From the NCBI GenBank assembly GCA_030372335.1, contig JAUDCW010000005.1: a DNA stretch of 64,000 nucleotides, one strand, 5' to 3'. Below, in pieces: positions 42,522-51,268 of this stretch. The number at the start of each line of letters is the position of its first letter. The stretch's first letter is position 1. This stretch comes from JALCOL01 sp022649665. Its GTDB lineage: Bacteria; Bacillota; Bacilli; Lactobacillales; Enterococcaceae. The position numbers and the translations under genes are program-made. The notes under the pieces are model-generated. The model was not told where the DNA came from and searched no databases. It worked only from the letters and a program-made list of their open reading frames with translations.

Positions 42522-45128
42522 TTGAGAAAAAAAACTCCCAAACAGTCCAATAATGAAAATCGTGAAACACTCACCAGCGTAGAAAACAGCGCGCTGACAC
42601 GCAAAAACAGCATCAATGCAATCCGCTCCCACCGGCGCTTCAGCCTCAGCACGATCATTTCCATTTGTATTCTTTTCCTGCTCTTTTTCGGTGCACTGGG
42701 CGGCGGGATCTGGGCTTATCAAAAATATTCACAACCAGTCAAGCAATCGATCCAAGCCGGTTATCAGAAATCGGCCAAGATCACAAAAGATGATTTCCTG
42801 CGGCAAAAATCAACCACAGTTCTTGATCAAAATGGGCAGCCGCTCAAAGAATTTGTCGAGCAGCAGCAGGATTATCTGCCGCTCGCTCAGATCGATAAAG
42901 ATACTCAGCATGCGTTGATCGCGACCGAAGATAAGCGTTTTTATGAACACCACGGGGTGGATACGCAAGCGCTTTTCGTCGTTCTTGCGACTTATATGAC
43001 CGGTAACGGAACCCGCGGCGGCTCGACTTTGACGCAGCAGCTGGTCAAAAATATTTATTTGTCGAATGAGGTCACGGTTTCACGGAAAATCGAAGAAATG
43101 GTGATCGCGCAAAACCTCGAAAAAAAATTCAGCAAACAGCAGATCTTGGAATTTTATTTGAATAATGTTTATTTTGGGCATGGAGCTTACGGCATCAATT
43201 CGGCCAGCAAGCTTTACTATCAAAAGCCGGTCGCCGAGATCTCGCTGGCGCAAAAAGCCTCATTGATCGCACTGACGAACAATCCAAGCTACTATGACCC
43301 TTCCCAGCATCTCGATCGTCTGACGAAACGCACGCATCTGGTGCTGAAAAATATGCGCGACCAAAAGTACCTCTCGGAAAAAGTGTATCAAAAGGCATTG
43401 AAAGAAAAGCTCGAACCAACGCATAATCCTTCGGCGATCGACAATAGTATTACGGATCCGACTTTGCTAGTTGCGATGGACGAAGCAACACGCTGGATGA
43501 TGCAGGATGATGGCTTCCAGTTCCGCCATGCTTTTACCGATAAAGCCGATGAAAAAGCCTATGAGACCCGCTTCAACGAGCTTTATGAAAAAACATATCA
43601 AAAGATCCTGCGCGGCGGCTATGAGATCAAAACCGTGATCGATCCGGATTTAGAGCAGCGCTTGCAAGCCTTGAGCGATCAGGCGATGGCGCCTTTCACC
43701 GAGGTGGATCCGACCACCGGCTTTTACAAAAAACAAGTCGCGATCACTGTGATCGATAATGCGACCGGGATGGTCAAAGCTTCGATCGGCGGACGCGGCG
43801 AAAAAGGGAATCTGTATAACCGGGCGCTGTCCGCGCTGCGGCAGCCCGGAAGCGCGATCAAGCCGTTCGTTTCCTATGCACCGGCATTTGCTTATGGTTC
43901 GCTTGAAAACCGCAAAGTTTCCGATGAACGGGCTGATAATAACTATCCGAACAATGTGTATCAAGGATCGCGCGGGATGCTGACGCTGCGCGAGGCGCTC
44001 ACGATCTCCTCAAACGTTGTTCCTTACCGTTTGATCACGGAAAATGCCGCCAAACAAGATGGCAATTATATGGAGCCTTTGCAAAAAATGAGTTTTCGCG
44101 GATTGATGCCGCAAGACAACAATCCGATCATTGCCGTCGGCGGTTTCACGCTAGGACTGACGAATCAAGACATGACAGCTGCACTGGCGACTTTGACCAA
44201 TCAGGGCAACTACCGGACTCCCGGCAATATCCAGTCGATCACCAAGAAAAAAACGAATAAAAAAGTATATGAACGCAGCGACCAGGACTTCATCAATATT
44301 TATCCGGCCGATGCCAGCTATTTGACACTCGACGCGATGAAAACTGTCCTCTCCTCTTCAGAAGGAACGGCACATGATATCGCCGGTCAGCTGCAATATC
44401 CTTATACTGCCGCGAAGACCGGGACGACCGATCAAGCAAAAGACTTGTGGATGATCGGGACGAATCCGTATTATTCAGTGGCCGTTTGGATCGGCGATGA
44501 TACTCCGGCAGAACAAGATAATAACACGATCGGCGCCAAGACGCGCGAGATCTTTGCAGGCGTCATGAATGAACTGACGCAAGGCAAAGAAGCCGTCGAC
44601 TTTCCGCAGCCGAAAACCGTCAGTGATCAAGGCGGGCTCCTTGTGACCCGCTCCTCGCAAGAAGATGCCTTGATCAAGCAGGAGACGCAAGCGGAAAAGG
44701 ACCGCCGCACGCAAAGCCGCCAGTGGCTGAAAGAGGCCAATGAAGCCGATGCTTACTGGCTGAAATACGGCTTGACCCTTGCGGAAGAAGAACAGCGCGA
44801 GCAGGAGGCTCAGGAAGCGATCGCGAAGCTGGCAGTCTTTCCGCTGACGGTCACCGAACAAAACGATAACTGGACGATCTTTGAAGATTATTTCCAGCGG
44901 GCCAGTGCGCTTTTGCAAAAGGTGAAGCGAAAAGAGATCCGCCAGACACTGCATGAGCAGCTGATCCAAGCCCAAACGGACAAAAGCACTGAACTGGTCC
45001 AGCTGCGCAAAGATGCCCCCAAAAAGCCCGCGATTCCAAAAGACACTGATTCTTCCTCCTCTTCAAGCACTGCCGAGAATTCGTCAAGCAGCACTTCGGC
45101 CAGCGCCGAATCGACCCCTTCAAGATAA
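42522..45128 (+). CDS. Second class A penicillin-binding protein
   Basis: Bifunctional glycosyltransferase/transpeptidase, 868 residues. One membrane segment (about 47-68), glycosyltransferase motifs ATEDKRFYEHHGVD and GGSTLTQQLVKN, transpeptidase motifs SAIK (Ser near 444), SSN and KTGTTDQ. After the catalytic part a ~150-residue helical extension ends in a Ser-rich tail. TTG start at 42522, with GGAGGAGG just upstream. Divergent from two envelope proteins; its terminator hairpin is part of dispersed element copy B. Resembles the PBP1B/2A group more than PonA. Confidence 0.94.
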   Translation: MRKKTPKQSNNENRETLTSVENSALTRKNSINAIRSHRRFSLSTIISICILFLLFFGALGGGIWAYQKYSQPVKQSIQAGYQKSAKITKDDFLRQKSTTVLDQNGQPLKEFVEQQQDYLPLAQIDKDTQHALIATEDKRFYEHHGVDTQALFVVLATYMTGNGTRGGSTLTQQLVKNIYLSNEVTVSRKIEEMVIAQNLEKKFSKQQILEFYLNNVYFGHGAYGINSASKLYYQKPVAEISLAQKASLIALTNNPSYYDPSQHLDRLTKRTHLVLKNMRDQKYLSEKVYQKALKEKLEPTHNPSAIDNSITDPTLLVAMDEATRWMMQDDGFQFRHAFTDKADEKAYETRFNELYEKTYQKILRGGYEIKTVIDPDLEQRLQALSDQAMAPFTEVDPTTGFYKKQVAITVIDNATGMVKASIGGRGEKGNLYNRALSALRQPGSAIKPFVSYAPAFAYGSLENRKVSDERADNNYPNNVYQGSRGMLTLREALTISSNVVPYRLITENAAKQDGNYMEPLQKMSFRGLMPQDNNPIIAVGGFTLGLTNQDMTAALATLTNQGNYRTPGNIQSITKKKTNKKVYERSDQDFINIYPADASYLTLDAMKTVLSSSEGTAHDIAGQLQYPYTAAKTGTTDQAKDLWMIGTNPYYSVAVWIGDDTPAEQDNNTIGAKTREIFAGVMNELTQGKEAVDFPQPKTVSDQGGLLVTRSSQEDALIKQETQAEKDRRTQSRQWLKEANEADAYWLKYGLTLAEEEQREQEAQEAIAKLAVFPLTVTEQNDNWTIFEDYFQRASALLQKVKRKEIRQTLHEQLIQAQTDKSTELVQLRKDAPKKPAIPKDTDSSSSSSTAENSSSSTSASAESTPSR

Positions 45129-45130
45129 AA

Positions 45131-45292
45131 AGAGGTTGAGACAAAAGTGTCCAGCTTCGAGAAATAAGAAGAAAAATCCGAAAATAGTTTCTTATATTTT
45201 TGAGATTTTTCGGCTTATTTCCGAAGAAGCTGCTTTTGAAACACCGTTTATTCGGAAAAAGAGGCTGGGACATGACTTTTGTCCCAGCCTCT
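45131..45292 (+). repeat. Dispersed 3'-UTR structured element, copy B, with terminator
   Basis: Begins 3 nt after the PBP stop with GAGGTTGAGACAAAAGTGTC; contains the shared core GAAGCTGCTTTTGAAACAC and GTTTATTCGG (about 45221-45255); ends in an 11-bp perfect hairpin GAGGCTGGGAC/GTCCCAGCCTC (45261-45291) and T-rich run. Longest of three copies because of an extra hairpin (GAAATAAG...CTTATTTC, about 45161-45222). The hairpin is an intrinsic terminator for the PBP transcript and reaches the stop of the convergent kinase gene. Confidence 0.85.
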
Positions 45293-45293
45293 T

Positions 45294-45878
45294 TTATTTT
45301 AAGTGAAAATGTTCGATGATCATTTGCGCGCTTTCAGTGACCGTCAAAAGCGTCGTATCGAGCTTCCATGTGTGGACTTTCGGGAAAGCCTCTGCCAGCT
45401 GTTTCCCGCGGCTTTCCAACTGCAGTTTTTTGTTCCATTCGATCAATTGCCGGTCGCTTGAAGCGATATCGCGCTTCACCGGCTTATATTGCAAACGTTC
45501 GGATGTTTTATTGCGGCGCAGTCGTTCAGCTAAGGAGGCAGTCAATTCGATAAAATAGACTTCTTCCATGCCTTTCAAAAAAATCTTGCTGATATCCTTT
45601 AAAAAAGCAAGATCGGCCCGATCGCCGAAATCGATCAATACCGTGAAGATGATCGATTCGATCGGATTTTTTCCGCGATTATTTACAAAAGCACGAAAAA
45701 GTTCCCGGCGCGTTTCGTCTGACAGACGAAATGCTTCTCGGCCGTATCCGAGATACTGCGCAAAAAAATCGATCGTTTGATGATTGTAAAGCAGTTTCGC
45801 ATCGAGCTTTCCCGCCATTTGGCGGCCGATCGCCATCTTGCCGACTGCTTGCGCGCCGATCAATACGATCAAAGACAT
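45294..45878 (-). CDS. Shikimate-kinase-like P-loop protein
   Basis: 194 residues with a Walker A-like loop IGAQAVGKMAIG near the N-terminus, in which the usual Ser/Thr after GK is Met; this variant is known in a family of AAA_33-type kinases. Substrate unknown. ATG 45878 behind AAAGGGTG; the longer frame has no site. The upstream DUF915 gene ends 4 nt before, so they are coupled. Confidence 0.8.
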   Translation of the reverse strand: MSLIVLIGAQAVGKMAIGRQMAGKLDAKLLYNHQTIDFFAQYLGYGREAFRLSDETRRELFRAFVNNRGKNPIESIIFTVLIDFGDRADLAFLKDISKIFLKGMEEVYFIELTASLAERLRRNKTSERLQYKPVKRDIASSDRQLIEWNKKLQLESRGKQLAEAFPKVHTWKLDTTLLTVTESAQMIIEHFHLK

Positions 45879-45882
45879 CCCA

Positions 45883-46758
45883 TCACCCTTTCTTGTCTCC
45901 CGTACCCCACAAAAAATCGATGATCTGCTTATCGACTGCCGGATTTTCATGCAGCAGATAGTGGCTTCCCTGCCAGCCGCTCACCAGCTCTTCATGATAA
46001 TACGCCAAATGCTGCTTTAAAAGCGAGCGCAGTGCAAAAGCGGAGTTATAAGAGACTGATCCGTCCGACTTCGTACCGTCTTCAAGATCCCCGGCGATAT
46101 TCAGCCACTTGATCTGCGGGTCGAGCCGCTTGATCGTCAAGCGGAATCTGCGGTAGATCGGCATCTGCATGGCCGGACCATTTTTTAAGAGCGGCGTCGA
46201 AAATACATTCTCTTCGTCTTCCCCCAGCTCAAGATCGTTAAAGGGCGAGCTGATCGTGACGATTTTTTTGATATCCGGATAGCTTTGCGTTTCGATCTGT
46301 GAGATCGTCAAAGCCCGCAAAAGCGAGACGCCGCCCATCGAATGCCCTACTAGATTCAGCTTCATGACTCCATGTCGATACAAATACCGCAAAGCATTCG
46401 CGATCCACTGGCTCTGTTCGACTTCATCAGCGAACGGATCCAAGAAAATCAGCTGGATCAGTGGATTTTCGCGATTTTTCAAATGACCGATCACTTTCAG
46501 CTCGCCGGTTTTCGTTACATAGATCACCATGCTTTTTTGCCCGGCATTGTCATATTGCAATCGGCTCAGCATCGGTCCAAAAGACAATATACTGCCGCCG
46601 TATCCGTGAACAAATAGCGTCGGTGTCTTTTGATAGGTCAGCTGCGGATTTTGAACGAAAGGTCCGAGCGGCGTAACGGTCCCAAAGCTGATCAGTGTCC
46701 CGCCTGCTAAGTAAAGGAGCAGCAGCAAACAAATTCCGATCCTACGCAATCGTCGCAT
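45883..46758 (-). CDS. DUF915-type alpha/beta hydrolase, secreted or membrane-anchored
   Basis: 291 residues. N-terminal signal/anchor segment (about 7-27) followed by an alpha/beta-hydrolase domain: TPTLFVHGYGGS (oxyanion region), nucleophile elbow LVGHSMGG and a late SHYLLHENP His. DUF915 members are extracytoplasmic esterase-like proteins; the substrate is unknown. ATG 46758 with GAAGGCG 6 nt upstream. Confidence 0.88.
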   Translation of the reverse strand: MRRLRRIGICLLLLLYLAGGTLISFGTVTPLGPFVQNPQLTYQKTPTLFVHGYGGSILSFGPMLSRLQYDNAGQKSMVIYVTKTGELKVIGHLKNRENPLIQLIFLDPFADEVEQSQWIANALRYLYRHGVMKLNLVGHSMGGVSLLRALTISQIETQSYPDIKKIVTISSPFNDLELGEDEENVFSTPLLKNGPAMQMPIYRRFRLTIKRLDPQIKWLNIAGDLEDGTKSDGSVSYNSAFALRSLLKQHLAYYHEELVSGWQGSHYLLHENPAVDKQIIDFLWGTGDKKG

Positions 46759-46771
46759 CCAAATCGCCTTC

Positions 46772-47677
46772 TTATTTCCCTAATGAAAGATATTGGAGCG
46801 TATCCGGATTCGTTTCCAGCGGCAAATAATTTCGGATCGCTTGGTCGCAAAAAGCGCGCCAGCCTTCAAGCGCCAGCTCAGGCGGAAGGTTAACGGAAAA
46901 AGTCTCCCAAAGCGCACGGATCATCGCTGCTGATTTTTGCTCCGCTGCGAAATCTTGCTCATTCACGACCGGCAGCCGGGTCTCGTAGCGATCGGCCCCG
47001 ATCGTCAGCAAACCAAAGATACATAAGCTTTGCGTAAAAATATCGCGGCGCGGGGCTTTCAACGATCCGCTTTCTACTTGGATCAGCTGCGCGAAAATAT
47101 GCGGCAAGTAATAGTCCGCGGATACATCTCCAACCAAAGCATAGACTTTTTTCAAAAGTCCAGCAAGCGGGAGGTCTTTTGCGACCAGTGAAAAGTAATC
47201 AGCGATCGTCCGGCGTGCTCCTTCGCGCTCGACACTGATCAAGGAGCTTCCGGAAGCCGGTAAAACTGCGATCCGGCTGAAAAGCGTCGCGCGTTCTTTT
47301 TTCGCCGCGGGGGTGATCCAAAGCGGTCCGGCAGCAGGCGGTTTGAAGGCGTAAAGTGTCATCAGAAGGCTCGCCTGTCCGGGGGCTTCCAACGAAAGAC
47401 GCGGCCAGGAAAGCGCGCTTACTTCCTCGGCAAAAAAGGGAAAGTCCGGAACTGCCGAAGCATAACGGCGCGCAGCACGGCGGACCCAGCCGAAAGCGAT
47501 CATTTTATCGAGTGTTTCATCAAACGAGTCCGCTTTTGGAAAAGCATTTTTCAGCGCGCGCAGTGTCGGCGCTTCAGACGCTTTCCGCAAAAGATCCAAA
47601 AGATCTCGGGCATAGGGAACAGCTAGAACTGTTCGTCTTTTGCGGTCGAGTTCATCCCAAGGAATCAAAAGATCCAT
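46772..47677 (-). CDS. Unknown cytoplasmic protein, possibly DUF1803-like
   Basis: 301 residues, no membrane segment. The N-terminal ~75 residues look like a winged helix (APTLRALKNAFPKADSFDETL, then MIAFGWVRRAARRY) and recall DUF1803 proteins of streptococci, a resemblance from memory only. AAGGAG precedes ATG 47677, which overlaps the HD gene by 26 bp, so the two are coupled. Function unknown. Confidence 0.7.
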   Translation of the reverse strand: MDLLIPWDELDRKRRTVLAVPYARDLLDLLRKASEAPTLRALKNAFPKADSFDETLDKMIAFGWVRRAARRYASAVPDFPFFAEEVSALSWPRLSLEAPGQASLLMTLYAFKPPAAGPLWITPAAKKERATLFSRIAVLPASGSSLISVEREGARRTIADYFSLVAKDLPLAGLLKKVYALVGDVSADYYLPHIFAQLIQVESGSLKAPRRDIFTQSLCIFGLLTIGADRYETRLPVVNEQDFAAEQKSAAMIRALWETFSVNLPPELALEGWRAFCDQAIRNYLPLETNPDTLQYLSLGK

Positions 47678-48302
47678 CTTCCCACTCCTTTGTAAACTCG
47701 GTTAAAAACTCTTTCATGAAGCGGGTCCGCTTTTCGCCGATCTCGCGGCCGACCGCAGTCGAAAGCAGCTCTTCGATCCGAAATAATTTGTCAAAAAAGT
47801 GCTGATAAACAGTTTTAGGATTTTGCGAGCTCCATGGGTCTTGCGGTAGCGGAGTGCTTGCCAGCGGTTCATGATGCGCCCCGCCGAAATAAAAGGCGCG
47901 GCCGATCCCGATTGCGCCGATTGCTTCCAAAAGATCGGCATCTTGAACGATCCGTGTCAAGAGCGGGTAAGCCTTTTTTTGACGCTTATGAAAAGAAACA
48001 TCTTGGACGATCGCTTCGATCGCTTCTTGTTCATCAGCTGAATATCCGCTCGCTTTCAGCAGCTCATTTAAAGAGACTCGTGCAGCGGCTGTGTCCGGAA
48101 AGAATTTGTCGTCGAGCGCTTCATGGAGCCATGCAGCTGCCAGAACGATCTGTGCTTGCGCTTCCGTCAATATTTCTTTTTTGATGATCTTTTCTGTATT
48201 GCTCACGACCCGGCGGATGTGCCCCAGATCATGGCCGGTATGTTCCTGACCAAAATTTTCTTGCGCCCAGCGCGCTAAATCATCCAATCGTGGATCTTTC
48301 AA
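47652..48302 (-). CDS. HD-domain phosphohydrolase
   Basis: 216 residues with the HD metal site: GHDLGHIRRV (first His), AAAWLHEALDD (HE/HD-type pair) and VQDADLLEAIGAIGIGRAFYFGG, as in the YedJ/YpgQ-like HD family, which acts on nucleotides or related phosphates. TTG 48302 is chosen (GGAGAGGAAG 6 nt upstream) because the longer frame begins inside the ppaC terminator. Substrate unknown. Confidence 0.88.
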   Translation of the reverse strand: MKDPRLDDLARWAQENFGQEHTGHDLGHIRRVVSNTEKIIKKEILTEAQAQIVLAAAWLHEALDDKFFPDTAAARVSLNELLKASGYSADEQEAIEAIVQDVSFHKRQKKAYPLLTRIVQDADLLEAIGAIGIGRAFYFGGAHHEPLASTPLPQDPWSSQNPKTVYQHFFDKLFRIEELLSTAVGREIGEKRTRFMKEFLTEFTKEWEDGSFDSLG

Positions 48303-48324
48303 GCGAATCTTCCTCTCCAAATAA

Positions 48325-48365
48325 AAAAGGCGGGGCGAAAATCGCTCTTTCCCCACCTCGTTTTT
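48325..48365 (-). terminator. ppaC terminator
   Basis: Minus-strand stem GAGGTGGGG...CCCCGCCT followed by six T residues, between ppaC and the HD-domain gene. Confidence 0.8.
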
Positions 48366-48368
48366 TAT

Positions 48369-49298
48369 TTATTTTTCAAAAGCGGTCGTAAGCGGCGGAA
48401 CAACTTGTTTTTTCCGGGAAACGACGCCTTTGAGTTCTGCTGTATCATTATCCAAAGTGATTTGGAACGCTTCTTCGACTTTTTCTTTCGGTTCGCCGAC
48501 TACTAAAAGCGTCGAATCGCTATCTAAAATGTTCGTGATCACCAGCAGGAACAAATCATAGCCGTTTTTTTCACAAGAAGCAGTCATTGCGTCTTGCAGT
48601 TCAGCTTTGCGTTCTAAAACTTCCGGGACGTCGACTGTATTGACTTGTGCGATCCGGACGGTAAAGCCGCCCATCGGAAAAGTCTTAGCATCCAGATCGA
48701 CCAGGACTTCCGGCGATTTATTGTTCAAATTGGTGCCGGCTTTCAAAAGGGCCAAGCCATATTCATTCAAATCGACTTTTGCGATTGCCGCAAGTTTCTT
48801 GGCGATCGCCACGTCTTCTGGCGTGCAAGTCGGTGATTTGAAAAGCAGCGTATCCGAGATGATCGCTGAAAGCATCACACCCGCGATCTTTTCCGGAATC
48901 TCGATTTGATGTTCTTGATACAGTTTATAAATGATCGTTGACGTACAGCCGATCGGCTCCGCACGGTAATACAACGGATCCGCTGTTTCAAAATTCGCGA
49001 TGCGGTGATGATCGACGACGCTTAAAATCTTGACCTCTCGAATGTCCGGTGCGGACTGCTGGAATTCATTGTGATCGACCAGCATCACTTCTTCCACTTC
49101 ATTGGCTACCGTCTGAACGACGCGGGGAGCCTTCATTTGAAAATGATCGAGCGCATATTGCGTTTCTTCGCTGGGTTTGCTGAAAGCAACTGCCTCGGTA
49201 TCGTTGCCGAGTGCTTTTTGCAGGTGATCAAAAGCGATCGCCGCACAAATCGCATCGGTATCAGGATTCTGATGTCCAAAAATTAAAATTTCTGCCAT
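48369..49298 (-). CDS. ppaC: Manganese-dependent inorganic pyrophosphatase (DHH family)
   Basis: Hydrolyses PPi. 309 residues with family II motifs GHQNPDTDAICAAI, MLVDHNE, SVVDHHRIANF and the C-terminal SRKKQVVPPL substrate site. ATG 49298 behind AAAGGAG gives the standard MAEILIFGHQNPD start. Mn-dependent, so the mntH/mntR locus in this window is physiologically relevant. Has its own promoter and terminator. Confidence 0.97.
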   Translation of the reverse strand: MAEILIFGHQNPDTDAICAAIAFDHLQKALGNDTEAVAFSKPSEETQYALDHFQMKAPRVVQTVANEVEEVMLVDHNEFQQSAPDIREVKILSVVDHHRIANFETADPLYYRAEPIGCTSTIIYKLYQEHQIEIPEKIAGVMLSAIISDTLLFKSPTCTPEDVAIAKKLAAIAKVDLNEYGLALLKAGTNLNNKSPEVLVDLDAKTFPMGGFTVRIAQVNTVDVPEVLERKAELQDAMTASCEKNGYDLFLLVITNILDSDSTLLVVGEPKEKVEEAFQITLDNDTAELKGVVSRKKQVVPPLTTAFEK

Positions 49299-49326
49299 GG
49301 GTTCCACTCCTTTATCTTTACTATCA

Positions 49327-49354
49327 ATCATACCAAAAATGCTTGAAAGTACAA
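49327..49354 (-). promoter_or_regulatory. ppaC promoter
   Basis: On the minus strand, TTGTAC (49354-49349) and TGG-TATGAT (-10 at 49332-49327), 16 bp apart, with extended -10; 29 bp before the ppaC ATG. Confidence 0.7.
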
Positions 49355-49371
49355 TGAAAAAGGAAAAAGTA

Positions 49372-50136
49372 CTAAAGTTTCTTCTTATCGAAGATCCGGA
49401 TCGCAAGAAAGAGCAAGCAGACGCCGGCCGCCAGCGAAATCCAAAGGGCCGGACCGATTTGCCCGAAGACGCTTTTGGACTGAATGATCGCAACGTTTTT
49501 ATTGATCAGCGTGATCGGATTGTAATCGACAGCTTTTTTGAATAAATTAACGACATTCAGTCCTGCATAAACAAAGACCGCCAAGAGCAAGCCGGTATAA
49601 TTATTGCGCGCAATTGCCGAACCGAACAAGATCACACTGAGCAAAAAGAAGCCGAACACGAACAAGGGTACAAAACCCAGAAAAATATGCGGGCTTGTAT
49701 GATCCGGAAAATAATAAGCAGTATAGCCCCAAGTGATCAAAAATGATGCGCCGAGCAGGATCGTCCATTCCAAAAACTGATTTAGAAATTTTCCAAGGAT
49801 CACGGCGTAGCGCGGCAAGCCTTTCGTGACTAAATTGACGAGCGTTCCTTTGGCGACTTCCCCGCTGAGCGAGCCGCTGAACATGATGACGATGACAAAG
49901 ATCCCCAGCTGCGAGATATTTTTGTAATACTGCGTCCATGAATCAAGAGACGTGGGTGTTGGGATCTGATCTGCCATTGTTTGTCCAAGCGCGGCTTTCA
50001 TGATCTCGGGAGTGAGTTTCGCAAAGAGCGGTGACATGATCGCAAAAATCAAGAAAACGACTCCTAAGATCAAGAAACGCTTCGTTCGCCAACTCTCCAA
50101 AACTTCTTTTTTGAAAAAAATCGCGGTCTCTCTCAT
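49372..50136 (-). CDS. ABC transporter permease
   Basis: 254 residues with about six hydrophobic segments (first at about 20-40, KRFLILGVVFLIFAIMSPLF), an ABC-2-type permease. Its ATG overlaps the ATPase stop by 4 bp. Last gene of a four-gene operon. Substrate unknown; relatives export peptides or protect against antimicrobial peptides. Confidence 0.88.
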   Translation of the reverse strand: MRETAIFFKKEVLESWRTKRFLILGVVFLIFAIMSPLFAKLTPEIMKAALGQTMADQIPTPTSLDSWTQYYKNISQLGIFVIVIMFSGSLSGEVAKGTLVNLVTKGLPRYAVILGKFLNQFLEWTILLGASFLITWGYTAYYFPDHTSPHIFLGFVPLFVFGFFLLSVILFGSAIARNNYTGLLLAVFVYAGLNVVNLFKKAVDYNPITLINKNVAIIQSKSVFGQIGPALWISLAAGVCLLFLAIRIFDKKKL

Positions 50137-51059
50137 TTGATCACCTCCAAAAAAATCTCTTCGAGCGTTGGATCCTGCTTTTTGAGCATGGTGGGCGTCA
50201 AATGCTGCTGAAGGAGGAGACTGAGCAGCTCGGCCATCGTCGTTTCATAATTTCCATCGTAAGAAAAAAGCAGCGAACTGTTTTGCACGACATCGACTTC
50301 TTTCGCAAAAACGGCCTTTTTCAGTTGACTGGCGAGCTTTTGACTATCGGCAGCCGTTTCAAGTGCGACCGCGATCTTTGGAGCCGCATATTGCTTTTTC
50401 AGGGCGGAAAGTGTTCCGGATGCCTGCAGTTTGCCGTCATGCAAGATCCCGACTTCATCGCTGATCCGTTCGACATCATTTAAGATATGGGTCGAAAAAA
50501 GGACCGTCACTTTCCCGCGGAGCGAAGCCAGAAGATTCAAAAATTCCAGACGACCCGCCGGATCAAGTGCTGAAGTCGGCTCGTCGCAGATCAATAGTTT
50601 CGGATCATTCAGCAGGGCTTGCGCGATCCCGAGACGCTGCTTCATCCCGCGCGAAAATCCGCGGATCTTGCGGTGGGCTGCCGCGGAAAGCCCAACCATC
50701 TCCAGCATTTCCGGGATCTTTTTTTTAGCAGTTCCACTTTTTATCCCGGTGATTTCCGCACAGAGCTTGAGATATTCACTAGGAGTCAGATACCCGTAAA
50801 ACTCCGGGACGTCCGGCAAATAGCCGATATCGCGGTTCGTTTCCGTCGCTCCGAAATGAACTTTTTTACCGCAGACCATGATCTCGCCATTGTCCGCTTT
50901 TTCCAGTCCTAAAATGATCTTCATCGTCGTGGTCTTCCCCGAGCCGTTTTCACCGACAAAACCAAAGATCGTTCCGGTGGGTATGCTGAAAGAAAGATTT
51001 TTCAACACTTTTTTACTGCCGAATGATTTCGCTAAATGTTCGACTGTTAAAATCGTCAA
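50133..51059 (-). CDS. ABC transporter ATP-binding protein
   Basis: 308 residues: Walker A FVGENGSGKTTTM (about 33-45), signature RGFSRGMKQRLGIAQAL, Walker B KLLICDEPTSALDP and H-loop STHILNDVERI, then a ~90-residue C-terminal domain. TTG start at 51059 with GGAGG 7 nt upstream, overlapping the PLDc_N gene stop. Forms the exporter with the downstream permease. Confidence 0.95.
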   Translation of the reverse strand: MTILTVEHLAKSFGSKKVLKNLSFSIPTGTIFGFVGENGSGKTTTMKIILGLEKADNGEIMVCGKKVHFGATETNRDIGYLPDVPEFYGYLTPSEYLKLCAEITGIKSGTAKKKIPEMLEMVGLSAAAHRKIRGFSRGMKQRLGIAQALLNDPKLLICDEPTSALDPAGRLEFLNLLASLRGKVTVLFSTHILNDVERISDEVGILHDGKLQASGTLSALKKQYAAPKIAVALETAADSQKLASQLKKAVFAKEVDVVQNSSLLFSYDGNYETTMAELLSLLLQQHLTPTMLKKQDPTLEEIFLEVIK

Positions 51060-51268
51060 TTTTCATCCTCCCTGCCGAAAACAAAATAGATGATCGGTCC
51101 AATGATCTGCAGCAAAACAACGATCAAGATCCACATCAAACGATTGCCGAAGCGGTAATGCGGGTGGCGCAGCACATGGACCAGGGCAGCGATCATCAGT
51201 CCGACTTCTAAAAGGATCAATGGAATAAAAAGCGGCAGATTATCTAAAAAAAATTGCGTATTATGCAT
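51056..51268 (-). CDS. PLDc_N-domain small membrane protein
   Basis: 70 residues, two membrane segments (about 12-33 and 44-64). The PLDc_N core RFGNRLMWILIVVLLQIIGPIIYFV-type ending in FGRED is clear. Such proteins commonly accompany ABC transporters and immunity loci. Overlaps the regulator gene upstream by 8 bp and the ATPase downstream by 4 bp. Confidence 0.87.
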   Translation of the reverse strand: MHNTQFFLDNLPLFIPLILLEVGLMIAALVHVLRHPHYRFGNRLMWILIVVLLQIIGPIIYFVFGREDEN

